64,000 nt of DNA from Kiritimatiellia bacterium (lineage in GTDB: Bacteria > Verrucomicrobiota > Kiritimatiellia > RFP12 > UBA1067). The notes beneath the pieces were generated by a model. It was given only the letters and a program-made list of their open reading frames with translations, did not search any database and had not been told where the DNA came from. This document shows positions 32,046 through 40,491 of the stretch, in pieces. The DNA is taken from NCBI GenBank assembly GCA_017450695.1, contig JAFSTA010000264.1:21088-85087 (forward strand), read 5' to 3'. How positions within the stretch are numbered: position 1 is the stretch's first letter; each line of letters opens with the position of its first letter. A program made the translations under genes and the position numbers.

Positions 32046-34312
32046 TGCGCGATTCCTTTCATCTCTTCTTCAAACGGATGCCCCGGGAAACGCTTGAGGA
32101 AATCCTTCGCCAGCTTGCGCTGCCGTTCGGTGTCGTTCAGTTCACCGAGACATTCGACCTCCAGCTTGATGGCGTCCGGCAACTGCGCGGACATTCCCGT
32201 GTTGCGGGTGTAGAGGTCGAGGATGTTCGCCGCCCTCCGGAAATCTTTCGCCTTCTGATAGACCCGCGCCGCCGCGATCGGGTATTCGCCCTCCAGCTTG
32301 GAGGTGGGTGATTCGCTTTCCCAGTTCGCCATTTCCTGCAACGCTTCGGGCAACGCGTCCTGCTCCAGCAGGGAGGAGACGGTCGCGTAGCGGGAGGAGT
32401 TGCGGACGGTGTAGATCTTCCACTCTTCTCCCTTCGGCGCGGTCGGCAGCTTGAACTTGGCGGATGCCGTGTTCTTCTCCGCTTGCGGATAGCGGCTCTC
32501 CTTCGCGCTCGCCTTTTTCGGCACGTCGTTGGTGGAGGCGCGGGCCTTGCGTCCGCCGACATACGAGAGGCGTCCGCCCGCCATGCCGGTCTTGTTGCGG
32601 GAACGGTACCGGTCTTCGGCATCCTTGTAGTGTTTCAGCGCCGCTTCCAAATCGCCCGTCGCATACGCCACGTCGCCCGCGCGGAGCGCGGCGTACTGCA
32701 ACTGGTCGGGCGAGGCAGCGTTGTCCTTCAGCGAGGAGATTTCGCGCTTCGCCTGTTCCGGCGCGTTGAGGTCGAACAGGTACGTCGCAATCCGTTCCTC
32801 CTTCCAGTGGAACTTGCGCGCGTTGTTATGCTCGGCCTTTTCGAATGTCGCGATCCACTCCAGCAGTTCTTTGTCCTTGCGCGCCACACGCAGAAACTCG
32901 ATCAGCCGGTCCTGCATCATCCAGCGTTCTTTGTCGGGACGCTTCTGGATGGAGGCGAAGCCGCGCGTGAAGAGGTCGGTGAGAATCGTACCGGACTTGT
33001 AGGGTTCCAGCAACTCGCAGAAGAGTCCCCAGAAATCGTTCGACCAGTCGGCGCACGGATCGTTCGGCGCAGGTACCGCCTTTACCAGGTCGTAGAATGC
33101 CTTGCGGTATTCCAGACGGTCGTCGGGGTTGTCGATGGAGGCCGCGTTCGGCGTCCAGGGCGACTGGAGAAGGCGCGTCGTTTTCGCGGTCCCTGCGGCG
33201 TTTTCCAACGCCAGCGTGATCGGATACGCCATCGGGTCGTGCTGTCCGGAAACCAGACAGGCGAACTCGTGTCCCGGCAGCCGCTTCCCTTTTCCGAACT
33301 CCCAGAAAACCTTTTCATCCCGCTGGAACGGTCCCGCCGTCAGCTTGAAAAGGGTGATCGGCTGGTCGCCGAACCAGAAGTAGCTTGCGGCTTGCGGAAC
33401 GGAGGCGAAGCCCGATTTGCCAAGCCCCGAGATGTTGATGGTGGTGCAGGCCCTTCCGTCCTTCAGCTCGATACGCTCGATGTCGCCCACGCCCGATTTC
33501 GCGATCGAATCCACCAGTTCGGGTAGCCCGCTCTTGGTTTCGATACCGGGACGCTTCCAGACGAGCTGTGCCTCTTGCTTGCCGGTCATTTCAAACTGGT
33601 AGTAATCGAAACGGTGCAGCCCTTTGCCCAACTGCACGTGGTCGCCATGCTGGCCCTTGGCGCCGCCATCGCGGGTGTGCTTGCCGGGCCACGCGGCGAC
33701 CTTTTTGCCGTCGATGGAAAACTCCGATCCTTCATCGGAGACGGTGGCGAAGTAAATCTTCTCCGGCTTTTCCAAAATGAACGCGCCGACAAACCAGAGG
33801 TTGTAGTTGTCGTCCGGGCCGAAGGGATTGACCATGCTGCCCGCCCAGTCCCAGCTGGCGAAGAAGGCGCCTTGCGCGGGCGGGTACTGCGTGGACATCG
33901 CCTTCGCGTTGTCGAGTCCCGGACGCCCGTTCTTCGTGTAGAGGATCAGGCTCGGAAAGATTTTCGCGTTGGCGGGTTTCGCCGGCACGCGTTGCGAAGG
34001 CGAGAAGTAAACAAACGCGCGGTCGTTCTTCGGCGGCTCGAAAAGGACGCCGACGCCGTCTTTCTGGTTGTAGCCGACGAGAACCGTCTCCAACTGCTTG
34101 CCCTCGTCATCGAAGGCTTGGGGAACGGCCCAGGGGGATGGCAGGAGTCCGCCGTCCGGAACTTTTACAAAGACGCCGAGCTGGGGGTCTTCGGGGGAAT
34201 GGCCGACGCTCACGGTCACGCGCACCGCCGCGTTCGGCACGTGCCAATCAGCGGCGGACGCCAAGAGGCAAAGACCGCAGACCGCCCAGGATAAAGCAAC
34301 TAACTCTCTCAT
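32042..34312 (-). CDS. Large secreted protein with PA14-like and TPR-like regions
   Basis: 756 residues. ATG 34312 is preferred over the ATG six bases upstream, because ATAGGA then lies 6 bases away; it opens a signal peptide (MRELVALSWAVCGLCLLASA). Residues 130-230 (GAFFASWDWAGSM, WFVGAFILEKPEKIYFATVSDEGSEFSIDGKKV, GLHRFDYYQFEM) resemble a PA14-type sugar- or ligand-binding sandwich. The C-terminal part (LRAGDVAYATGDLEAALKHYKDAEDRYRSR and KLEVECLGELNDTERQRKLAKDFLKRFPGHPFEEE) is TPR-like. First gene of the FHA-MoxR unit. Envelope location is inferred; function unknown. Confidence 0.75.
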   Translation of the reverse strand: MRELVALSWAVCGLCLLASAADWHVPNAAVRVTVSVGHSPEDPQLGVFVKVPDGGLLPSPWAVPQAFDDEGKQLETVLVGYNQKDGVGVLFEPPKNDRAFVYFSPSQRVPAKPANAKIFPSLILYTKNGRPGLDNAKAMSTQYPPAQGAFFASWDWAGSMVNPFGPDDNYNLWFVGAFILEKPEKIYFATVSDEGSEFSIDGKKVAAWPGKHTRDGGAKGQHGDHVQLGKGLHRFDYYQFEMTGKQEAQLVWKRPGIETKSGLPELVDSIAKSGVGDIERIELKDGRACTTINISGLGKSGFASVPQAASYFWFGDQPITLFKLTAGPFQRDEKVFWEFGKGKRLPGHEFACLVSGQHDPMAYPITLALENAAGTAKTTRLLQSPWTPNAASIDNPDDRLEYRKAFYDLVKAVPAPNDPCADWSNDFWGLFCELLEPYKSGTILTDLFTRGFASIQKRPDKERWMMQDRLIEFLRVARKDKELLEWIATFEKAEHNNARKFHWKEERIATYLFDLNAPEQAKREISSLKDNAASPDQLQYAALRAGDVAYATGDLEAALKHYKDAEDRYRSRNKTGMAGGRLSYVGGRKARASTNDVPKKASAKESRYPQAEKNTASAKFKLPTAPKGEEWKIYTVRNSSRYATVSSLLEQDALPEALQEMANWESESPTSKLEGEYPIAAARVYQKAKDFRRAANILDLYTRNTGMSAQLPDAIKLEVECLGELNDTERQRKLAKDFLKRFPGHPFEEEMKGIAQ

Positions 34313-34325
34313 TTTCATTCCTATA

Positions 34326-34354
34326 ATTTTACCGATTTTCCACCACATTGTCGA
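34326..34354 (-). promoter_or_regulatory. Promoter of the FHA-MoxR operon
   Basis: Minus strand: TCGACA (34349-34354), a 17-base spacer, TAAAAT (34326-34331). The start site would leave only a few bases before ATG 34312. Confidence 0.55.
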
Positions 34355-34387
34355 GTACGCATTTCGGAAAACAGCGGGGCGCTGCAG

Positions 34388-34960
34388 GGCGCTTCGCGCC
34401 AGCTGAGAGGCGGGGAAGCTGAGAGGTTGAGAGGTTGAGAAGCTGAAAAGAAGGGACACGCGACAGGCGACGGGCGCGTGTCTTATCCCTCACGCAGAGA
34501 ACGGGAGGGGCAACGTCCTCGTTGCCTGAATTGGGAGACGCGCTTCGTCGCGTCCGCTTGCGCAGGTCGGACATTGCTTTCACCGCGGGAGGTCTCGGGG
34601 TTTCGGAGACGGGGGCTGCTTTACTACAAGCCACCCAAACTCCCGGTACCGAAAGGAATGGTGATTTGTGGCATTGTCGGCATTGGCAACGCCGCCGTTC
34701 TGCACGGGAAATTCGGGGAGGCGGCACTCCTGCCGCTTCACGCGGTGCGGTCGCGACGGGGCGCGACCACTCTGCGTGAGACATGCGACACGCGACATGC
34801 GCGACGACTTTCCGACATGCGTGTCGCTCGTCGCGTGTCGCTTGTCCCTTCTTCGCCAAATCAAACTCAGGGGCGCAGCCGCCACTTCTCAGCTTCCCCG
34901 CTTCTCAGCCTCTCAGCTGGTGCGAAGCACCTCCCGCTTCTCAGCTGGCGCGAAGCGCCT
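34388..34960. repeat. Mixed repeat region (CTGAGAAGC, GGCAACG, inverted island pieces)
   Basis: GGCGCTTCGCGCCAGCTGAG with AGCTGAGAGG units (34388-34450); GAACGGGAGGGGCAACGTCC (34499-34518); ATGGTGATTTGTGGCATTG (34658-34676), similar to 63948-63970; inverted CGACATGCGTGTCG-type sequence (34815-34850); inverted first and third parts of the triple-hairpin element (34868-34888); inverted CTTCTCAGC units (34885-34960). No gene in 34355-34973. Confidence 0.75.
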
Positions 34961-34973
34961 GTCGCGTTTCGCC

Positions 34974-37900
34974 CTACTCTTGCGCGGAGAGGGTGCGCCA
35001 GGAAGTGATGGCCCAGCGGCCGGTATAGGCGTCACGGAGGATGGTGGCGGCGGCACGTTGTTCGGAGAGGACAACGGGATGCGCGGGCGTCGAACCGGTC
35101 GCCAGCGTCTGCGCGGCGACGATCACGGTCAGGACATTCTGACGGAACGAGAGCTTGTCGATGAGAGCTGCCGCCACGTCTTCGTCGTAGTCGTGCATCG
35201 GGTGCAGTTGCGCGTTGGCGTTCAGCCACGGATCTTTCATCTGGTTCGCGTGGTCGGAGGCTTCGTTGTACCGGTTGGTCAACAGTTCCGGCATCATGTC
35301 GGCGAAGCAGCGCCAGCCCGCGTTGTCGAGGCGGTTGGTCAACGCCTCGCGATAGACCTGCGACCAGTTTTCGCGCAGGGTCTTATCGGTTTCGAAAGTC
35401 GGCATGGTTCCGCTTTCGTTCTCGGCTGCGATGCCGTCCCAGGCGTTCGTCCAGCCGGGATGGACATCGGCGAGCAACGCCTGCACGACGGCGTTATGCG
35501 GCGTGTTCGCCTGCACCAGGCCACGGATGGGCGGGTTGTTGGTGGGGGCGACGGTGAAGACATCGAGCAGGGAGGCGCCGGCGCGCGTGGAGAAGGTGAT
35601 GGTATCGTACCGGTCGCGTTTTCCTTCCTCCTCTTCTTCAGGCTTGTTGCTGGCGAGGTAGGAGGCGAAGAGGTTGCCGATTTCGCCGATTTTCTCCATC
35701 GGTCGGTCGGTGAGGATAAAGGGCAGTTCGCACACGGCGGTGAGGTTCGTGCTGCGGATGCTCTCGCCCGTCCAGTCCAGTTCGGTCGGGAAACCGCGCC
35801 ACTGCGTGTAGTGGGCATTGCGGCGAGGATCGGGTGCGTAGAGGTTGGTGACGGAGGTAAAACCGAGTACCTTCAGTCCGTCCGAGGTGAGCAGGGCCTC
35901 ATCGACAATCTGATCCTGGTCGTAGTCGGAACCGTTCGGGAGTACGGTCGTGACCGGGCGCACCCAGATGGTAGGTTTCGTGTCGCCGGGGAATTTCGGG
36001 TCGCCGAGCGCGTAGTAGTTGGTGACGACCTCAATGACGGTCGATTCGTTCGCGGGATCTTTGATTTCTTCGACCACCATGAAGTTGACAGTTTGCTTGG
36101 GATAGACAGTCCAGAAGTAACCTTGGAAATCTTTGTCGGCACGGACGCGCGTATCGTCGAAGACGTTCAGTCCGCCATCCTCGTTTCCGTTGTCCGTTCC
36201 TTCACGCAGGTAGAAGCGATCCTTGTCGGTCAGGTTGCCGAGCGTCGGCTCTTGCAAGGACGGAAAGACCTTGTTCATCTGGCGGGGGAACTGGGAGAAT
36301 ACGCGCAGGAGATCATCCCAGTTCAGATCGTCCTCCGGGGTCGCCATCAGCGCCATATAGAGCGCGTCGGGCGAGTTTGTCGGCAGCAGGTAGAAGAGTT
36401 CGTCCAGGACGAGTCCCATTTCCAGCGACATCGGAAGCGGCTTGACGCGCTGCACCTCCGTGGCCGTCATGATCGAGTTGGTCGTCAGATACCACTCGTT
36501 GGTCGTGCCGGTCTCCTGCAAGGTCAATCCGATGACAACGTTGGTCACCATTTCATAGGTGGTCTCCACGGTCTCGTCCTCGTTGGTGACGGAGTGCTCG
36601 ACTGCCGTGACCGTGACCAGCACCTGGTTCGTCTCGTCGAGCCAGAACTCGGAGAACTGGTTGGTCGAAGTGAAGGGGATCTCCGTGCCGAAGACATCGG
36701 TGAGAGAGATGACATCGTTGGTGAGGAAGCTGCCGTCCTCCGCCTCCCAGAGCGTCCAGGTGGCGGGGTGATCCTTGCTGGGATTCTCGGCATAGCGCAG
36801 ACGGTAGGAATTCTCCTCGTCGGGAAGCCAGGTGATGATGGGGTTGGTGACGGTCAGGTAGGTGTACTCGTTGGTGACGGTGACGACTTGTTCCACCAGG
36901 TTCGATGCGGTCTCCTCCCAGAAGAGGTTGGTGATCGCGATTTCCGCCTCATGTCCTTCCACGAGCGCGTTCGTGGTGATGACGTTCTCCAGCTCATTGG
37001 ATTCCGTGACTACCCAGACCAGGTTCGTTTCGAGTTCGACGATATTCGTGGTGGCGGGATGGAAGGCGAGCCACATCGGAGTCTGCGTGATATCGAAGGT
37101 GCCGTTGGTATCGACGATCGGCCACTGTTCGAGACCGAGCGGGGTGAAGAACTGCTCCACGTAGGGGGCGAACATACCGTTCGTGTCGGCAGAAGGCCAA
37201 TAGGCGTGGTTGGTCATGGAGGAGGTGAACCAGAGATCCTGCTGGAAGTTCGCCGCCAGCCAAAGCGGGTTGGAATAGACGGAGGGACCGACCTCATCCA
37301 GATAGGCGTTTTTCCACGTGTTGAAGAAGGTCTGCAAGACCGTCTCGCTGTTGTCGGTGTAGTTCCACCGGAGCCAGTCGCGCAACAGGCTGGAGTTCCA
37401 CGGACGGTTGGTGGTGGTGACGACATCGTTCTCGTTGGTGTAGATGCCGACGTAGGCGGCGAAGTTCAGTTCCGAACCGTCCGAGTCGCGGAACGGTGAC
37501 TGCGGGGTGAAGGGATACCAGTATTCGATGGCGACGGCGTAATGGTTGCTTAGCGTGGGGTCGATGTCGTAGTCGTTGAACTTCACGTCTTCGGGCAGTT
37601 TCGGATTCTCTTTCCCGCCTTCGGGCGCGAAGATGTTGAAGATCGAGATCTTGTTGATGAGCGGGACGGCCTCGACCGCGTAATCGACGCGGGTAGCGAG
37701 CAGCTGTGCCGCGTTGTCGCCATCGCCGTCCGTCTCGAAATAGGAGATTTGCGGGATGCGGTCGGAGTCCAGCGCATTGGCGAGTGTATAGGGAATGGCG
37801 TGGCCTTCCGGCATCCGGTAACTGGTGTCTGGCGGCTGTGATCCCGCCATGCGGTTGATGTAGGAGGTGACGGGGTCGAGCCATTCGGATTTGAACTGGG

Positions 37901-38993
37901 CGTCGTTGAACCAAGGGGAGACCTCGTTGTTGCCCTCCTCGTATTGCGTGATCGTCCAGCTGTCGATGTTGGTGACGCTGTTGAGGTTGAATTTCGGGGT
38001 GCGCGTATTGAACGCGGCGGTGCCTAGCGTATTGGCAACGGCATTGCTGGTCCCGCCGAGCGGAATCACGTTCGGGGTCGGGTCGTAGGAAAGCGTGCCG
38101 AAGGGGCAATCGGCATCGAGGTCTGTAGATTCTTCCAGCAACTTGATGAGGTCGTCCGTCTTCTTGCCGCGAATCGAGCTTTCCGCATTGTGCATCCAGT
38201 TGCTCACGTCGCTCTGGAAAAAGAGGCGGCGGGAGTGCTGGAAGTCGGTCGGACCCGAATCAAGGTAGTTGGCGTCGAGGAAGCCCGAACAATCGACAAC
38301 CGTAAAGGCGATGCGGTGGTACTTGTTTCCGAGTCCCGTCGATGGTTTGGTGAGCCAAGACCAGCCGCTGAGCATCCGGTGTTCGTCGGTGGGATCCAGC
38401 ACGAGATCATTCGTGACGGCGGTCGGGAGCAGCTTGAGTACCTCCGGCGTCAACAGATTCACATAATCGCCATCCTGTTCGCTGGACGAGGGGGATGCCA
38501 GAAAACTTCCCGACTGGAAGGCGTACTCCTTGCCTCCCTCTTTCCGCCACTTTTCATCGCGCGCATGACGCTCGGAGAACCAGACGCCGACGGGGGCGAC
38601 GCGGCGCCCGCTGACCGACTCTTTGGATTGGGACTCCGACTGTTGCACGGCCTCTTCCGATTCCGCGTTGGTCACGACCATCGCGTCTTCGACATACTTC
38701 ATCGCCAGCCAGAGGGCGAGATTCAGTTCCTGTCTCGCGTCGAACTGTTCATACTGCGTCCTCACCGTTCGCTTGTTTTGCGTGGTGACGGTGAAGAACG
38801 CGACCGCCGCAATCGTTACGAGCGACAACACGCTGAGGACGATGATCAGCGCGGCTCCGCGGACGTTCGCTTCGGGCGAAGTTGCGGAATGGGAAACCGA
38901 ACGCAATCGAATACAATCGAATGCATTCGAGAGCTTGCAGGAACGGTCAAACCGCTGCTTGTGATTGGCACGTTTGAAAAGGGGAATGGTCAT
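34974..38993 (-). CDS. Giant GspK/Verru_Chthon-A-like prepilin-like protein
   Basis: 1339 residues, far larger than GspK (about 330). A hydrophobic segment RGAALIIVLSVLSLVTIAAVAFFTVTT begins near residue 45, as in GspK/PilX-type minor pseudopilins (RG-A-L-I-V-L). It then becomes a very long Thr/Asn/Val-rich exported domain with many VTN and TTN motifs. Size and its position as last gene after three prepilin-like genes match Verru_Chthon cassette protein A; that name is from memory of the family. The leader of about 45 residues contains NAFDCIRLRS, translated from three 10-base TCGATTGC-type repeats at 38901-38930. The start ATG overlaps the previous stop (ATGA). Probably a pilus-tip or secreted surface component. 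Confidence 0.8.
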   Translation of the reverse strand: MTIPLFKRANHKQRFDRSCKLSNAFDCIRLRSVSHSATSPEANVRGAALIIVLSVLSLVTIAAVAFFTVTTQNKRTVRTQYEQFDARQELNLALWLAMKYVEDAMVVTNAESEEAVQQSESQSKESVSGRRVAPVGVWFSERHARDEKWRKEGGKEYAFQSGSFLASPSSSEQDGDYVNLLTPEVLKLLPTAVTNDLVLDPTDEHRMLSGWSWLTKPSTGLGNKYHRIAFTVVDCSGFLDANYLDSGPTDFQHSRRLFFQSDVSNWMHNAESSIRGKKTDDLIKLLEESTDLDADCPFGTLSYDPTPNVIPLGGTSNAVANTLGTAAFNTRTPKFNLNSVTNIDSWTITQYEEGNNEVSPWFNDAQFKSEWLDPVTSYINRMAGSQPPDTSYRMPEGHAIPYTLANALDSDRIPQISYFETDGDGDNAAQLLATRVDYAVEAVPLINKISIFNIFAPEGGKENPKLPEDVKFNDYDIDPTLSNHYAVAIEYWYPFTPQSPFRDSDGSELNFAAYVGIYTNENDVVTTTNRPWNSSLLRDWLRWNYTDNSETVLQTFFNTWKNAYLDEVGPSVYSNPLWLAANFQQDLWFTSSMTNHAYWPSADTNGMFAPYVEQFFTPLGLEQWPIVDTNGTFDITQTPMWLAFHPATTNIVELETNLVWVVTESNELENVITTNALVEGHEAEIAITNLFWEETASNLVEQVVTVTNEYTYLTVTNPIITWLPDEENSYRLRYAENPSKDHPATWTLWEAEDGSFLTNDVISLTDVFGTEIPFTSTNQFSEFWLDETNQVLVTVTAVEHSVTNEDETVETTYEMVTNVVIGLTLQETGTTNEWYLTTNSIMTATEVQRVKPLPMSLEMGLVLDELFYLLPTNSPDALYMALMATPEDDLNWDDLLRVFSQFPRQMNKVFPSLQEPTLGNLTDKDRFYLREGTDNGNEDGGLNVFDDTRVRADKDFQGYFWTVYPKQTVNFMVVEEIKDPANESTVIEVVTNYYALGDPKFPGDTKPTIWVRPVTTVLPNGSDYDQDQIVDEALLTSDGLKVLGFTSVTNLYAPDPRRNAHYTQWRGFPTELDWTGESIRSTNLTAVCELPFILTDRPMEKIGEIGNLFASYLASNKPEEEEEGKRDRYDTITFSTRAGASLLDVFTVAPTNNPPIRGLVQANTPHNAVVQALLADVHPGWTNAWDGIAAENESGTMPTFETDKTLRENWSQVYREALTNRLDNAGWRCFADMMPELLTNRYNEASDHANQMKDPWLNANAQLHPMHDYDEDVAAALIDKLSFRQNVLTVIVAAQTLATGSTPAHPVVLSEQRAAATILRDAYTGRWAITSWRTLSAQE
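38901..38930. repeat. 10-bp phased repeat inside the GspK-like leader
   Basis: On the minus strand TCGAATGCAT, TCGATTGTAT, TCGATTGCGT: three consecutive 10-base units of the same family as 59708-59747 and 61152-61191. Confidence 0.85.
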
Positions 38994-39904
38994 GGCAGGG
39001 CACCTCCTCCAAAGGCCGGCAGGTCGATCATGCGGGAACGCGAGACGCCCAGCGTCTTTTTGCGACGGACCGCTTCGTCGCTTGTCTTGTCGTAGAGCTG
39101 GAGAAAGGTTGCCCAGTCATCTTCGCTGAATACGGTGAGCGAGAGATTGACCGCCATCGGTGGCAGGTTGGTTTCGAGCGGGAGGACGACGGCGTTGGTG
39201 TAGGTGCAGCCGATCGCCGTCAGGCAGACGCGTTCCGCCAGCAGGGAGGAGATGGTGGAACCTTCGGTTCCCGTGGCGGAGATTTTTTTCAGCAGGTCGC
39301 CCATTGTTTCGTTGTCTTCGACTTTCGGGGGACGCAGTACGGTCACGGAACGGTAGAGCATTCCCGTCGCAAGGGAGTAAGTCACGCAGTCCAGCGAGAG
39401 TCGGCTTTCCGATGTCTGGATCGGCAGATGGGGTGAAGCGGGACGCAGGAAACGCAAGATGGGATGGACGGTCGCCAGGTCCGGGCGTTCGGGGGGATCC
39501 CAGGCGAAGAAGACGCCGTTGGTGATGTTCGCGCCGTCGCCGACGGCCTGGCGGAGATCGGCGGCGAGGGTGTCCAGCACCTGTTCGGCCGCCGCGAGGT
39601 TGTTCTGGTCGGAGGCGGGGCGCTGCCAGAGCTGGGTGGTGGCCTCCAGCACGGAGAAGAGGATGAGCGCGATCATCGAGAAAATCGAGAGCGCGGCAAT
39701 CAGTTCGACGAGCGTCATGCCGGAACGCGAGGCTGCCGCCTCGCGCACAGAACAAGACGCGGGGCGGGGGGGGCGCGGAGCTGCCGCCTCGCGCACAGAA
39801 CAAGACGCGGGGCGGGGGGGGCGCGGAGCTGCCGCCTCGCGCACAGAACAAGGCGCGGCGGGTGCGGAGCGGGGCGAAGTGCGGAGGAAAGGATAGGCGG
39901 TCAT
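38990..39904 (-). CDS. GspJ/Verru_Chthon-C-like prepilin-like protein with repeat-built leader
   Basis: 304 residues. The class III prepilin motif is SG|MTLVELIAALSIFSMIAL with the conserved Glu5 of the mature chain, followed by an alpha-helical stalk (LFSVLEATTQLWQRP) and a globular domain with LRFLRPASP. This fits minor pseudopilin GspJ or Verru_Chthon protein C. The leader before the cleavage site is about 62 residues, mostly two copies of CSVREAAAPRPPRPAS plus a partial one from a 48-base tandem repeat. Start and stop both overlap neighbours (ATGA), supporting ATG 39904 as a true start. If so, prepilin peptidase must remove an exceptional leader. Confidence 0.82.
   Translation of the reverse strand: MTAYPFLRTSPRSAPAAPCSVREAAAPRPPRPASCSVREAAAPRPPRPASCSVREAAASRSGMTLVELIAALSIFSMIALILFSVLEATTQLWQRPASDQNNLAAAEQVLDTLAADLRQAVGDGANITNGVFFAWDPPERPDLATVHPILRFLRPASPHLPIQTSESRLSLDCVTYSLATGMLYRSVTVLRPPKVEDNETMGDLLKKISATGTEGSTISSLLAERVCLTAIGCTYTNAVVLPLETNLPPMAVNLSLTVFSEDDWATFLQLYDKTSDEAVRRKKTLGVSRSRMIDLPAFGGGALP
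39732..39863. repeat. 48-bp tandem repeat inside the GspJ-like leader
   Basis: GCTGCCGCCTCGCGCACAGA begins at 39732, 39780 and 39828 (period 48). The CGC-rich arm plus CACAGAACAAG resembles the hairpin-CACAGAACAG family seen between genes. Confidence 0.9.
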
Positions 39905-40491
39905 GGCAGGCCTCCCGTGAAGAGGAGGACGGTTGAATAGGTACGCCCATCACTGGAATAGGTGTTGCCGTCCGGATAGATGACCAGTGAGGCATTGAGG
40001 TAGTTGACGCCCCGTGCGACGGTGGAAGAGTTCCCCTGGGTGAGGGAGAGCTTGTAGTAGGGGTTCCACTCCAGGAGGGAGATGTCGTTCGGATCGAAAG
40101 CGGGATAGAGAATGGTGTCGCCCGCGCTGGAGATTTTCAGCCGCATGATGTTGGTGCTGTTGTTGATTCCCGCAATCTCGGGGAAGTCCAATCCCTCTTG
40201 GATCGCCTCGCGCCAGATGCGCTGCCAGTGATAGGTGCGGTTGTTCGCATTGGTACAGGCGTACTGGATGAACGAGGTGTTGTAGCTCTGGAGCGTCGAG
40301 AAAACGGTGTCGGCGAACTGCTGGCAGCGCGTCTCGTTCACCACTTCGCGCGAATTCTCCAGCCCTTGGTTTCCCAGCCCGAAAATCGTGACCAGTCCCA
40401 GCCCGATGGCGAGCAGGGCGATGGCGATTTCTACGAGCGTGAACCCGGAAGAGGAGCTGCGCGGTGTTGTTGGATTCGAAAGTTTCATCAT
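39901..40491 (-). CDS. GspI/Verru_Chthon-B-like prepilin-like protein
   Basis: 196 residues. Short leader MMKLSNPTTPRSSSSG before FTLVEIAIALLAIGLGLVTIFGLGNQG, a canonical prepilin motif with Glu5. The start ATGATGA overlaps the stop of the upstream gene, and the stop overlaps the GspJ-like start. The globular region carries NNRTYHWQRIWREA and YNASLVIYPDG-like strands (LNASLVIYPDG). By order and size it corresponds to GspI or Verru_Chthon protein B, a minor pilin of the tip complex. Confidence 0.82.
   Translation of the reverse strand: MMKLSNPTTPRSSSSGFTLVEIAIALLAIGLGLVTIFGLGNQGLENSREVVNETRCQQFADTVFSTLQSYNTSFIQYACTNANNRTYHWQRIWREAIQEGLDFPEIAGINNSTNIMRLKISSAGDTILYPAFDPNDISLLEWNPYYKLSLTQGNSSTVARGVNYLNASLVIYPDGNTYSSDGRTYSTVLLFTGGLP

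Noticed and set aside
34312..34459. N-terminal extension of the 756-residue protein into the repeat
   Set aside because: The open frame continues upstream, but translation of the CTGAGAAGC repeat precedes a clear promoter, ribosome site and signal peptide at 34312.
34668..37499. Very long open frame opposite the giant GspK-like gene
   Set aside because: It mirrors the coding phase of a clear prepilin-operon gene, has no domain and no ribosome site; an antisense shadow of GC-rich coding DNA.
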